32,188 nucleotides of DNA, taken from NCBI GenBank assembly GCA_002335945.1, contig DDDD01000182.1:21883-54070 (forward strand). Reading direction: 5' to 3'. Position numbers and translations under genes: made by a program. The notes under the pieces were generated by a model that worked only from the letters and a program-made list of their open reading frames with translations, was not told the DNA's origin and made no database searches. The stretch is from Porticoccaceae bacterium UBA1989 (GTDB taxonomy: Bacteria > Pseudomonadota > Gammaproteobacteria > Pseudomonadales > Porticoccaceae). Shown here piece by piece: positions 7,328 to 14,470 of the stretch (position 1 is the first letter of the stretch; each line of letters begins with the position of its first letter).

Positions 7328-7478
7328 AGTGTGGTTTCCTAAGCCGCTGCTATTTACCACTACAGACAACAGTTATTTCGCGACCCATGTGATTTATTGT
7401 AGTAAAAAAACACTGTTGGCGCGCAAATATTGCATGGAGTCTATGCTAACCTCTGCTCCCTTAAAAATGAGGTAAATT

Positions 7479-7901
7479 ATGAAAGCGACAATCAAATGGG
7501 TAGATGGCGTTATGTTTCTGGCAGAGTCCGGAAGTGGGCATTCAGTCGTGATGGATGGCGCGCTAGATCAGGGTGGCAGAAACATGGGTGTTCGGCCTAT
7601 GGAGATGGTATTAATGGGTTTAGGGGGCTGCGCGTCATTTGATGTGATGACGATGCTGGAGAAAGGTCGTCAACAGGTAACTGACTGTATGACTGAGTTA
7701 GAAGCAGAGCGTGTGGATGCCGTTCCCGCGGTGTTTAGCAAGATTCACCTGCATTTTATCGTCACTGGAACCGACCTAAAAGAGAGTCAGGTTAAAAGAG
7801 CCGTTGAACTCTCGGCAGAAAAGTACTGCTCAGCCTCAATTATGCTGGAAGCCGGCGGGGTTGAGATAAGCCATAGTTATGTTATCCACCAGGCTTCTTA
7901 G
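7479..7901 (+). CDS. OsmC/Ohr family protein (YhfA-like)
   Basis: The 140-residue protein has the OsmC fold signature: RPMEMVLMGLGGCASFDV with the first redox cysteine Cys51, and EKYCSASIML with Cys117. In OsmC/Ohr enzymes these two cysteines reduce organic or hydroperoxide substrates; the YhfA branch next to crp has no firmly known substrate. GAGGT precedes the ATG by five bases. The crp-osmC divergent pair is conserved in gammaproteobacteria. A lone TGTGA half-site (7388-7392) lies in the shared 164-base spacer but lacks a second half. Confidence 0.9.
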   Translation: MKATIKWVDGVMFLAESGSGHSVVMDGALDQGGRNMGVRPMEMVLMGLGGCASFDVMTMLEKGRQQVTDCMTELEAERVDAVPAVFSKIHLHFIVTGTDLKESQVKRAVELSAEKYCSASIMLEAGGVEISHSYVIHQAS

Positions 7902-7938
7902 GTCAGAGAGTAACGGCTTAGATGAGAAAGTAGCAGGC

Positions 7939-7966
7939 AAAAAAAAGGAGCCTAATAAAGGCTCCT
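7939..7966 (-). terminator. Terminator of a minus-strand small transcript (unit B)
   Basis: An 8-bp perfect stem (7946-7953 AGGAGCCT with 7959-7966 AGGCTCCT) has its T-run on the minus strand (eight T, 7946-7939) and only AAAAAATC on the plus side. It therefore ends minus-strand transcription. Its distal flank CAGGCAAAAAAAAGG (7934-7948) is identical to that of the second terminator at 8184-8198. Confidence 0.85.
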
Positions 7967-8062
7967 AAAAAATCTTTGGATGAATCGCAAAGAAGGGGTA
8001 ATGAGGTAGAACATTGAAAAGCCGCTGGTTGGACGCTTTTCGTAATCTTGGACTGCTTAACT
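7939..8062 (-). ncRNA. Putative small RNA, shortened paralogue of the small-peptide unit
   Basis: On the minus strand an operator copy (8088-8128) is followed by a -10-like TATACT (8072-8067), about 95 bases of non-coding sequence, and a terminator (7966-7939). This predicts a transcript of about 120 bases starting near 8062. The 3' part (GGGGTAATGAGGTAGAACA on the plus strand near 7995) aligns with the 3' untranslated part of the neighbouring peptide unit (GGGGTAATACGGGGTACTAACA near 8246). The segment that would hold the peptide gene is missing. The only frame, 20 codons at 8014-7952, has no ribosome site and runs into the terminator. It may be a regulatory RNA or a decaying duplicate. Confidence 0.5.
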
Positions 8063-8087
8063 GGGGAGTATAATAGAAACCTCAGGT

Positions 8088-8128
8088 CCATAATTCAAAT
8101 GCATTTTAAGCATCATCGGTATGCGTTT
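8088..8128. promoter_or_regulatory. LysR-type operator, copy 1
   Basis: This 41-base element matches the one at 8519-8559 at 34 positions without gaps. It contains ATGC-N7-GCAT (8099-8113), an interrupted dyad of the kind bound by LysR-type regulators, and a third ATGCG half-site at 8121-8125. It sits just upstream of the -10-like box of the unit B transcript, where an activator would bind. Confidence 0.6.
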
Positions 8129-8188
8129 ATGGTATACCGTATAGATCTTTATCGAAGAAGCTGATTGAGAAAGTTATAAAAGTCAGGC

Positions 8189-8216
8189 AAAAAAAAGGGA
8201 CCCTATGTGGGTCCCT
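8189..8216 (-). terminator. Terminator of the small-peptide transcript (unit A)
   Basis: A perfect 8-bp stem, AGGGACCC (8196-8203) with GGGTCCCT (8209-8216), has a 5-base loop and an eight-T run on the minus strand (8196-8189). It ends the transcript that carries the 36-residue peptide gene, 127 bases after its stop codon. Confidence 0.88.
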
Positions 8217-8342
8217 ATAAAAGAATCCTATAGCAAGGATTAAGAGGGGTAATACGGGGTACTAACAATTTACGACTAACTTGTTACGAATTTGGTACAT
8301 CTGTAAATTTAGCTGGGTCACGGTATGCTGTGACTGGTGGCC

Positions 8343-8453
8343 TTACTTATCAGAAGCTTCCATTTTAGGTGCTTCCAACTTGACGAAATCATCTTTCGCA
8401 ATTGCAGCACCCGCTAGACCAGTAAAGCCGATCAATATATATACGAGTGTCAT
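8343..8453 (-). CDS. Small secreted or membrane peptide, 36 residues
   Basis: On the minus strand ATG at 8453 is preceded by AAGGAG (8466-8461) with a seven-base gap, an ideal ribosome site. The frame encodes 36 residues and ends with TAA at 8345-8343. Residues 3-19 (LVYILIGFTGLAGAAIA) are hydrophobic and end in an Ala-x-Ala-like motif, so they form either a signal peptide or a single membrane helix. The remaining 17 residues are charged (KDDFVKLEAPKMEASDK). A terminator lies downstream and a LysR-type operator with a -10-like TATATT (8506-8501) upstream. I do not recognise the family. It is divergent from the LysR regulator gene, the usual layout for a regulator and its target. Confidence 0.75.
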   Translation of the reverse strand: MTLVYILIGFTGLAGAAIAKDDFVKLEAPKMEASDK

Positions 8454-8518
8454 GGTGTATCTCCTTGGTTAAATTTAAGAGCCCTTGCTCTATGGGTGTA
8501 AATATAGGCGCTTCCATG

Positions 8519-8559
8519 CCATAATCCAAATGCATTGTTTGCATCAACTATATGCGTTT
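8519..8559. promoter_or_regulatory. LysR-type operator, copy 2, in the divergent promoter region
   Basis: ATGCA-N5-TGCAT (8530-8544) is a perfect dyad with the T-N11-A character of LysR sites, followed by ATGCG at 8552-8556. It lies between the LysR gene (start 8584) and the divergent small-peptide gene. Its centre is about 31 bases upstream of the peptide's -10-like box. The same element recurs at 8088-8128. Confidence 0.65.
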
Positions 8560-8583
8560 TGGTAATGACCTAGGGTTTCAATA

Positions 8584-9555
8584 ATGAATCTTCAAAAACT
8601 TTCCCGTCTCGATCTCAATTTACTGGTTTCTCTTCAGGCGTTGCTCGAAGAAAAGAGCGTAACCCGGGCCGCCCATCGACTATTTATTACTCAGCCTGCC
8701 ATGAGTCGAGTACTACAACGGTTGCGACATCAATTGGATGACCCACTATTTACTCGAACAGGTAATGAGTTGGTTCCTACCCCTAAGGCCAGGGATTTAC
8801 AGATGCGCCTGCCGAGGTTGCTGGAAAACATTCTAGAGATGGTCAGTGAAGGGGAGTTTGATCCCGCTGCCTATGTGGGAGAAATTACCATTGCAGTCCC
8901 GGAGTTTGTGGCTATTTCACTGGTATCAGAGCTAACCAAGGTTGTTACTCAGTACGCCCCAGGAGTCATTTTATCCATCTCCAGTGAAACCGATTCTGTT
9001 GAGCGGGAGCTTGCAGACGGTGTTTTGGATTTTGCGATCGACATCGAGAAGGGTATTACTGAAGACATTAGTGCCCGTAATCTAGCAATTTTTACCCCAT
9101 CAATCTGGATGCGAGAAGGCCACCCGCTGGCCAAAAAGTCGCGGGTTACCCTAGATGAAATTCTTGAGTTTCCCTTTGTGCAGTACTACCTGCTTATTTC
9201 CAAGCGGGTAAGCGCTAGAACCGATGCTCGCTTTGATAAAGTACTACGTGATCTTGGTCGCAAGCGTAAAAAAGCGCTAGTGACCAACCAGCTTCTAACA
9301 GCCATGGAAACGGTCTGTGATACGGACTGTCTGATGGTAGCGGCCAAGTATGGGTTGACCATGGAGCGTGGAATGGACCGTATTGTGCGCAAGCGCTATC
9401 CGGCAGAACTACCCCACGAAGGGACAATTTCACTGGTGTTGTTGCAGCACAAAAGAACCTCGGGCTCACCGATTCATCGCTGGCTTGCGGATAAGATTGT
9501 TGGGTTGATGCAGGCTTGGGATAAAGACTTAGCAGCTGACAGCGCCAGGCTTTAG
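8584..9555 (+). CDS. LysR-type transcriptional regulator
   Basis: The 323-residue protein has an N-terminal winged helix-turn-helix (residues about 8-67: SVTRAAHRLFITQPAMSRVLQRLR, DPLFTRTG, PTPKA). A periplasmic-binding-like effector domain follows from about residue 95 (GEITIAVPEF) to the end. The RLDLNLLVSLQALLEEKSVTRAA opening resembles the LeuO/NodD/SyrM-like subgroup. The effector is unknown. Two near-identical operator-like elements nearby and the divergent small-peptide gene suggest that it controls that local unit and its own expression. It converges with coq7, with two bases between the stop codons. Confidence 0.93.
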   Translation: MNLQKLSRLDLNLLVSLQALLEEKSVTRAAHRLFITQPAMSRVLQRLRHQLDDPLFTRTGNELVPTPKARDLQMRLPRLLENILEMVSEGEFDPAAYVGEITIAVPEFVAISLVSELTKVVTQYAPGVILSISSETDSVERELADGVLDFAIDIEKGITEDISARNLAIFTPSIWMREGHPLAKKSRVTLDEILEFPFVQYYLLISKRVSARTDARFDKVLRDLGRKRKKALVTNQLLTAMETVCDTDCLMVAAKYGLTMERGMDRIVRKRYPAELPHEGTISLVLLQHKRTSGSPIHRWLADKIVGLMQAWDKDLAADSARL

Positions 9556-9557
9556 AC

Positions 9558-10202
9558 TCAGATTCGGTAGCTACTGCCAGTCATAGCCGCAGAAACAAGT
9601 GTCATGAGCTGTTTGACCGGCTTTGGAAAACGATGACCACCCGCATCTAGAGCACTCTGGGCATGACGTTCTTCATCGACCAGCATTTCCTCAACAATAG
9701 CGCGGCTCTTGCGATCATGAGCAGGCAGCTGATCAAGATGGGTTTTAAGGTGTGCACAGACCTGATCTTCAGTGGCGGCAACAAACCCCAAGCTTAACTT
9801 ATCGCTGATTAATCCAGCACCGGCGCCAATGCCAAAAGACATGGCGTACCAGATTGGATTGAGGTGGCTGGTGGTACCTCCAAGTTCAGTAATACGCTCT
9901 TCGCACCAGGCCAGATGGTCAATCTCTTCCTCAGCAGCATGTTCCATCTGAGCGCCAACTTCGGGCAACTTAGCCGTTAGTGCCTGTCCCTGATAAAGCG
10001 CCTGGGCGCAGACTTCGCCCGCATGATTGACACGCATCAATCCAATGGCATGTTTGCGTTCCTGATCCGACAATTCAACATCTTCTATCGCAACGGCAGG
10101 TGAGGCACGCTGAGGCATAGGAGCACTGCCAAAGGCGGTACGTAACCCCTGATCTAGCTGGGTTAGCAGTTGGTCTACGGCTGATAATCGACGATTAGAC
10201 AT
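9558..10202 (-). CDS. coq7: 3-demethoxyubiquinol 3-hydroxylase
   Basis: Coq7 is the di-iron hydroxylase of late ubiquinone synthesis, acting at the inner membrane. The 214-residue protein has the iron ligands of the family: Glu in RVNHAGEV, EEEIDHLAW (E-x-x-H), Glu in ATEDQV and the second E-x-x-H in VDEERHAQ. Length matches Pseudomonas Coq7. I chose ATG 10202 (MSNRRLSAVDQLL) over the GTG at 10217, which would add five residues immediately after the upstream stop codon. In Pseudomonas coq7 lies near speD and osmC; speD is absent here and the LysR region takes its place. Confidence 0.95.
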   Translation of the reverse strand: MSNRRLSAVDQLLTQLDQGLRTAFGSAPMPQRASPAVAIEDVELSDQERKHAIGLMRVNHAGEVCAQALYQGQALTAKLPEVGAQMEHAAEEEIDHLAWCEERITELGGTTSHLNPIWYAMSFGIGAGAGLISDKLSLGFVAATEDQVCAHLKTHLDQLPAHDRKSRAIVEEMLVDEERHAQSALDAGGHRFPKPVKQLMTLVSAAMTGSSYRI

Positions 10203-10217
10203 AATCTTTAAATGCAC

Positions 10218-10967
10218 TTATTCAGTTGTTTGGGCAGTATGAATTGTAGCCGGATTTATAAAGTATTTCCTAGCAATGCCTATAGGTACGTATGCAATCG
10301 CAAAAAAGACGAATGCCAGGCCTTCTGTCACCAAAATGTACCAGGGCCAGGGTCCAAAATAGTCAAGGATTGATGGGTTCACAGGTTTTTCCATCAGGTA
10401 AAAATAGTTTGCATCAAGCCAGAAGTTTATTGGCACTAGACTCAGCAGATAGATATTTAACCAAACAAAGGCCGCAATCATCGCTTTGGGGCGAGGGTAC
10501 AGCTTAAATGATAGTAGGTGGTGTATGACCATCAATACCAAGCCAATATGCACAATCCAGTATTTGAAAAATCCATAGCCGGGAAAGCCAACATACAGAT
10601 CTGGCGTGACAATGGCCTGCAAGGTACCGCACATCACCATGAAGTAAATGATTTCCAAACGCCTGTGACTAGGGTTCCAAAATAGCAGGGGTGCTAACAG
10701 GGCAAAAAGATTGCAGATGGAGAGAGGAAGATCGATGGCTGTATTAAAGCGCTCAAAAAAAATGTGTAATCCAGCCCAAACCATAACTGATACGGACATA
10801 AATACTGAGAGAAGCCTACCGAGCAGAAGATTCTGTCTATTCGACAGCCTTTTACTGGCGACTATTAGAACCCCTAGCAAGAGCGCGAAGACCAATAGGG
10901 TCAGGCTGTGAGTCCGACCAAACGATTCAAAAGGGATATCGACACTGAAGAACGCCTGATCATTCAT
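10218..10967 (-). CDS. YwaF/TIGR02206-like integral membrane protein
   Basis: This 249-residue protein has about seven hydrophobic helices. Its central segment (LPLSICNLFALLAPLL, then GTLQAIVTPDL, GFPGYGFFKYWIVHIGL and HHLL) matches the TIGR02206/YwaF family of conserved membrane proteins, which is related to TMEM164. Function is unknown. It ends 15 bases before the coq7 ATG and is probably co-transcribed with it, but no functional link to ubiquinone is established. Confidence 0.75.
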   Translation of the reverse strand: MNDQAFFSVDIPFESFGRTHSLTLLVFALLLGVLIVASKRLSNRQNLLLGRLLSVFMSVSVMVWAGLHIFFERFNTAIDLPLSICNLFALLAPLLFWNPSHRRLEIIYFMVMCGTLQAIVTPDLYVGFPGYGFFKYWIVHIGLVLMVIHHLLSFKLYPRPKAMIAAFVWLNIYLLSLVPINFWLDANYFYLMEKPVNPSILDYFGPWPWYILVTEGLAFVFFAIAYVPIGIARKYFINPATIHTAQTTE

Positions 10968-11055
10968 TATTCGTACTCAACATTAGCGCTCTCTACTAGC
11001 GCCCTAGCTTATTATTAGATATATCTAGCAGCTGTCGTTCAGCAATTAATAGAAG

Positions 11056-12351
11056 CTAGTCGGCCTGTTCACGTTCAATAGCACGCCAAGCAATATCATT
11101 TCTAAGATACAGATCATTCCAGTGAATCTCGCTGGCGAGGGCATAAGCCTTTTTCTGAGCGTCTGCCACAGAACGACCCATTGCCGTGGCGCAGAGTACG
11201 CGACCACCGCTGGTTACAACATTACCCTCTTGCTGGGCCGTACCTGCATGAAATACTTTCTGATCCTGCGCATCAGCTGAAGCAGAGCGGAGGCCAGTAA
11301 TCACATCGCCACCTTTATAGGCACCGGGATAGCCGCCGGCCGCCAGAACTATACCCACTGCTGGCCTTGGATCCCAATGGGCTACCTGCTTGTCTAGGTC
11401 ACCCGTCAGTGCGGCAAGGCAATGACTCACTAAATCCGATTGCAGGCGCAGTAAAATTGGTTGAGTTTCAGGGTCACCAAAGCGGCAGTTAAATTCTATT
11501 ACCTTGGGTGTACCATCGGCCATGATCATTAGGCCTGCATAGAGAAAACCGCTGTAATCATTGCCCTCTGCGGCCATGCCATTAACCGTAGGGTAAATAA
11601 CCTCTTCCATAATGCGCTTATATATTTTGTCATCAACCACAGGCGCTGGCGAGTAAGCACCCATGCCGCCGGTGTTAGGACCAGTGTCGCCATTACCCGC
11701 GCGTTTGTGGTCTTGACTGGTGGCCATGGGCAGTACATTTTTTCCATCAACCATGACAATAAAGCTGGCTTCTTCACCATCAAGAAATTCTTCGATCACC
11801 ACGCGGTGGCCGGCTTCACCAAAGGCATTGCCCGCAAGCATATCGCGCACGGCTTCTTCAGCTTCAGCTAAGGTCATGGCGACAATCACACCTTTGCCCG
11901 CAGCTAGGCCATCGGCCTTAATCACAATAGGCGCGCCCACTTCCCGCAAATAAGCCAAAGCCTCGTCTAGATCTGTAAAGTTGCCATAGTTGGCCGTTGG
12001 TATCTGCTGGCGTTCCAAGAAATCTTTGGTAAATGCTTTTGAGCCCTCTAGCTGAGCTGCATTTTTCGAGGGACCAAATATGGGTAGATCGAGGGCCTGA
12101 AAATAATCCACAACCCCATTCACTAGAGGCTGCTCTGGGCCGACAATAGTTAGACCTACTTCATTGGCCTGCGCAAAATCAGCTAGGGCGGCAAAATCGC
12201 TAACGGCAATTGCAAGGTTCTCAAGGTTGGGTTCGATGGCGGTGCCCGCATTGCCAGGTGCCACATAGACTGTACCTACATCATCGCTCTGTGCTGCCTT
12301 CCAAGCCAGTGCATGTTCGCGACCCCCCGAACCAATAACCAGTACATTCAT
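11056..12351 (-). CDS. purD: Phosphoribosylamine-glycine ligase (GAR synthetase)
   Basis: PurD joins phosphoribosylamine and glycine with ATP in step two of purine synthesis. The 431-residue length is standard. The N-terminal MNVLVIGSGGREHALAWK, the ATP-grasp elements VIKADGLAAGKGVIVA and EEFLDGEEASFIVMVDG, DHKRAGNGDTGPNTGGMGAYSP and the metal-binding EFNCRFGDPETQ are all present. In Pseudomonas it directly follows purH; here 2.1 kb with two plus-strand genes lies between them, so purD must have its own promoter in 12352-12538. Confidence 0.98.
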   Translation of the reverse strand: MNVLVIGSGGREHALAWKAAQSDDVGTVYVAPGNAGTAIEPNLENLAIAVSDFAALADFAQANEVGLTIVGPEQPLVNGVVDYFQALDLPIFGPSKNAAQLEGSKAFTKDFLERQQIPTANYGNFTDLDEALAYLREVGAPIVIKADGLAAGKGVIVAMTLAEAEEAVRDMLAGNAFGEAGHRVVIEEFLDGEEASFIVMVDGKNVLPMATSQDHKRAGNGDTGPNTGGMGAYSPAPVVDDKIYKRIMEEVIYPTVNGMAAEGNDYSGFLYAGLMIMADGTPKVIEFNCRFGDPETQPILLRLQSDLVSHCLAALTGDLDKQVAHWDPRPAVGIVLAAGGYPGAYKGGDVITGLRSASADAQDQKVFHAGTAQQEGNVVTSGGRVLCATAMGRSVADAQKKAYALASEIHWNDLYLRNDIAWRAIEREQAD

Positions 12352-12526
12352 TGCTTATTTTCCACCTGAAAAATTTAGGGGGGAATTGTAGCAGAGTAAC
12401 GATTTTGCGCAGTAAAAAAAGCAACCAGCAGGCGCTAGTCTACTGGGCCTGTAAAATGCTAACCTTCTTGCTGGCAAATCTAAATCAAATAATAAGCCGT
12501 ACCCTCGTCCAGCTTAAATAAATAAT

Positions 12527-12531
12527 AAGGA
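12527..12531 (+). promoter_or_regulatory. Ribosome binding site pointing at an ATC start of the photolyase
   Basis: AAGGA is followed by seven bases (TCTACCC) and then ATC TCA GTC. The spacing is exactly right for initiation at 12539, but the codon there is ATC rather than ATG/GTG/TTG. This decides the likely start of the photolyase gene. Confidence 0.6.
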
Positions 12532-12538
12532 TCTACCC

Positions 12539-13975
12539 ATCTCAGTCTCTAAAAGCCCTGCAATTGTCTGGTTCCGCCAAGATTTGCGACTAGCCGATAA
12601 TCCCGCCCTAAGTGCTGCCTGTGCAAAAGGCGACATTATTCCGGTATACATTCTCGATGATAAAAATGCCGGTGACTGGGCGATGGGGGGTGCCAGCAGA
12701 TGGTGGCTGCACCATGCACTAGAGTCGCTCAACAAAACGTTAAACGGTAAGCTCAATATTTTTCAGGGTGAACCTCAGGCTATCTTGACCAAGCTGGTCG
12801 AGGAAACCTCGGCACAGACGGTAGTGTGGAATCGCTGTTACGAACCCTGGAGAATCGCCCGAGATGGAGACATCAAGGCGGCTCTAAAGGGCGCAGATAT
12901 CGAGGTGGAAAGTTTTAATGGTTCGCTCCTATGGGAGCCATGGCAGGTACTTAAAAAAGACCAAACACCTTATAAGGTATTCACGCCTTATTATCGCAGA
13001 GGCTGTTTGTCTAAGGTGGCGCCAAGAAAGCCTCTTGCAGCACCCAGTAAAATAAGAGCTCTCGACGTAAGTAAAGACTCACTTTCTTTGAGCGAGCTAG
13101 GTTTATTGCCGACTATAACATGGGATGCCCAGATGCAAGCCCGCTGGGATATCAGTGAAACTGCAGCTCAGGATCGCCTCGATGACTTTGTTATGGCCGA
13201 ACTTGAAGACTACCGCGAAGGCCGTAATTTCCCAGACAAAGCCAATGTGTCACGACTGTCGCCCTACCTACATTTTGGGCAAATTTCCTCTAATACAGCC
13301 TGGCACCGAGCGGCAGATGCGGCCGCTATTATCAATAATGAAGACAGTCTAGATACCTTTTTAAGTGAGCTGGGCTGGCGTGAGTTTTCTTACTATCTGC
13401 TCTATCACTTCCCTCAATTGCCCAGCAAAAATTTACAGCCGCGCTTTGATGTATTCCCCTGGGCGAGTAATACAGAGAGGGATCTCAAGGCTTGGCAGCA
13501 GGGTAAAACGGGGTATCCTTTAGTTGATGCGGGCATGCGCGAGCTCTATAGCACCGGCTATATGCACAATCGCGTGCGCATGGTGGTTGGCTCATTCCTA
13601 GTGAAGAATTTATTAATCCATTGGCATGAGGGGGAACGGTGGTTTTGGGACTGCCTCGTGGATGCAGACCTCGCGAGTAATAGCGCAGGCTGGCAGTGGA
13701 TCGCAGGTTGTGGTGCCGATGCCGCACCCTTCTTCCGCATCTTTAATCCCATCACCCAGAGTGAGAAGTTCGATAAGCAGGGAGAATACATCCGTCGATA
13801 TGTTCCTGAGTTGGCAGACATGCCTGCCAAATATATTCATGCACCCTGGTTGGCCCCCGCTGAAATTCTCGCTGCTTCTAACGTAGAAATTGGTGGAAAT
13901 TATCCAGAGCCGGTGATGGATATTAAAGAGTCGCGAGAAAGAGCCTTAGCGGCTTTTGCGCTGACAAAAAATTAG
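12539..13975 (+). CDS. phrB: Deoxyribodipyrimidine photolyase (class I) with apparent ATC start
   Basis: The product repairs UV pyrimidine dimers with FAD and light. The N-terminal antenna domain begins with the conserved SPAIVWFRQDLRLADNPAL strand. The C-terminal FAD domain shows RLSPYLHFGQIS, ELGWREFSYYLLYHFP, TGYPLVDAGMRELYSTGYMHNRVRM and the DADLASNSAGWQWIAGCG segment. Nearly 480 residues is normal for the family. The conserved N-terminus is in frame only upstream of the TTG at 12584, and the first codon at ideal distance from AAGGA is ATC 12539; no ATG, GTG or TTG exists between the in-frame stop at 12515 and 12584. Either a rare ATC start, a base error or a mutated start codon is implied. 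It lies on the plus strand between purD and purH. Confidence 0.85.
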   Translation: MSVSKSPAIVWFRQDLRLADNPALSAACAKGDIIPVYILDDKNAGDWAMGGASRWWLHHALESLNKTLNGKLNIFQGEPQAILTKLVEETSAQTVVWNRCYEPWRIARDGDIKAALKGADIEVESFNGSLLWEPWQVLKKDQTPYKVFTPYYRRGCLSKVAPRKPLAAPSKIRALDVSKDSLSLSELGLLPTITWDAQMQARWDISETAAQDRLDDFVMAELEDYREGRNFPDKANVSRLSPYLHFGQISSNTAWHRAADAAAIINNEDSLDTFLSELGWREFSYYLLYHFPQLPSKNLQPRFDVFPWASNTERDLKAWQQGKTGYPLVDAGMRELYSTGYMHNRVRMVVGSFLVKNLLIHWHEGERWFWDCLVDADLASNSAGWQWIAGCGADAAPFFRIFNPITQSEKFDKQGEYIRRYVPELADMPAKYIHAPWLAPAEILAASNVEIGGNYPEPVMDIKESRERALAAFALTKN

Positions 13976-13989
13976 AACGAGCGCAGATA

Positions 13990-14021
13990 CTATGGCCAAC
14001 CAATTAATAGGTTGGCTATGG
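13990..14021 (+). terminator. Strong hairpin after the photolyase gene, without T-run
   Basis: CTATGGCCAACC (13990-14001) pairs with GGTTGGCTATGG (14010-14021) over 12 bp, with two G-U pairs and an 8-base loop, starting 14 bases after the stop codon. No T-run follows on either strand, so it may protect the 3' end or act as an atypical terminator. Confidence 0.4.
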
Positions 14022-14160
14022 CCTGTGGCGTATCTCTTAGCCCATCCCCCATGATTGTTGTAAATTCATCCATTCCTTCTATACTTATTATTGAATGACT
14101 AAAGCTCTCACCATTTAATTATTTAGGATTCGAATTAAATTTTCTGACAGGGATATCATA

Positions 14161-14397
14161 ATGAAAACTATGAATTGTAAGCAGCTGGGCGGTGCCTGCG
14201 ATAAGGAATTTCACGCAGACTCATTTGAAGAAATTGCAGAAATGAGCAAACAGCATGGCATGGAAATGTTTAAGAGCAATGATGAAGCTCATCTAAAAGC
14301 GATGAACGAGATGCAGCAACGTATGCAAAATCCTGACGCCATGATGGAATGGTTTGAAACTAAAAGAGCAGAGTTTGAAAATCTATCTGAGAGCTAA
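14161..14397 (+). CDS. DUF1059 family small protein
   Basis: The 78-residue protein matches DUF1059: the N-terminal MNCKQLGGACDKEFHADSFEEIAEMSKQHG with two cysteines, then a helical stretch rich in Met and charged residues (EAHLKAMNEMQQRMQ). Function is unknown; it is predicted to be small, soluble and cytoplasmic. AGGGA precedes the ATG. A terminator-like hairpin shortly after the stop codon separates it from the converging purH. Confidence 0.82.
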   Translation: MKTMNCKQLGGACDKEFHADSFEEIAEMSKQHGMEMFKSNDEAHLKAMNEMQQRMQNPDAMMEWFETKRAEFENLSES

Positions 14398-14412
14398 TGT
14401 TTAGAGAATAAT

Positions 14413-14439
14413 AAGCCCGCATGATGAGCGGGCTTGTTT
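14413..14439. terminator. Terminator between DUF1059 gene and purH
   Basis: An 8-bp perfect stem, AAGCCCGC (14413-14420) with GCGGGCTT (14428-14435), is followed by GTTTAATT on the plus strand and TATTATT on the minus strand. Lying between converging genes, it probably serves both, though the T-runs are short. Confidence 0.65.
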
Positions 14440-14470
14440 AATTGTGCTATTTACTACCAACCTTTAAACA

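Noticed and set aside
7388..7403. Crp binding site in the crp-osmC spacer
   Set aside because: TGTGA is present, but the second half after six bases is GTAGT instead of TCACA.
7952..8014. 20-codon minus-strand frame in unit B
   Set aside because: No ribosome site, and its stop codon falls inside the terminator stem; it shows no similarity to the peptide of unit A.
8281..8472. 63-codon plus-strand frame in the osmC-LysR gap
   Set aside because: It lies antisense to the 36-residue peptide gene, has no ribosome site and gives an odd Trp/Cys-rich start; the minus-strand frame has far better signals.
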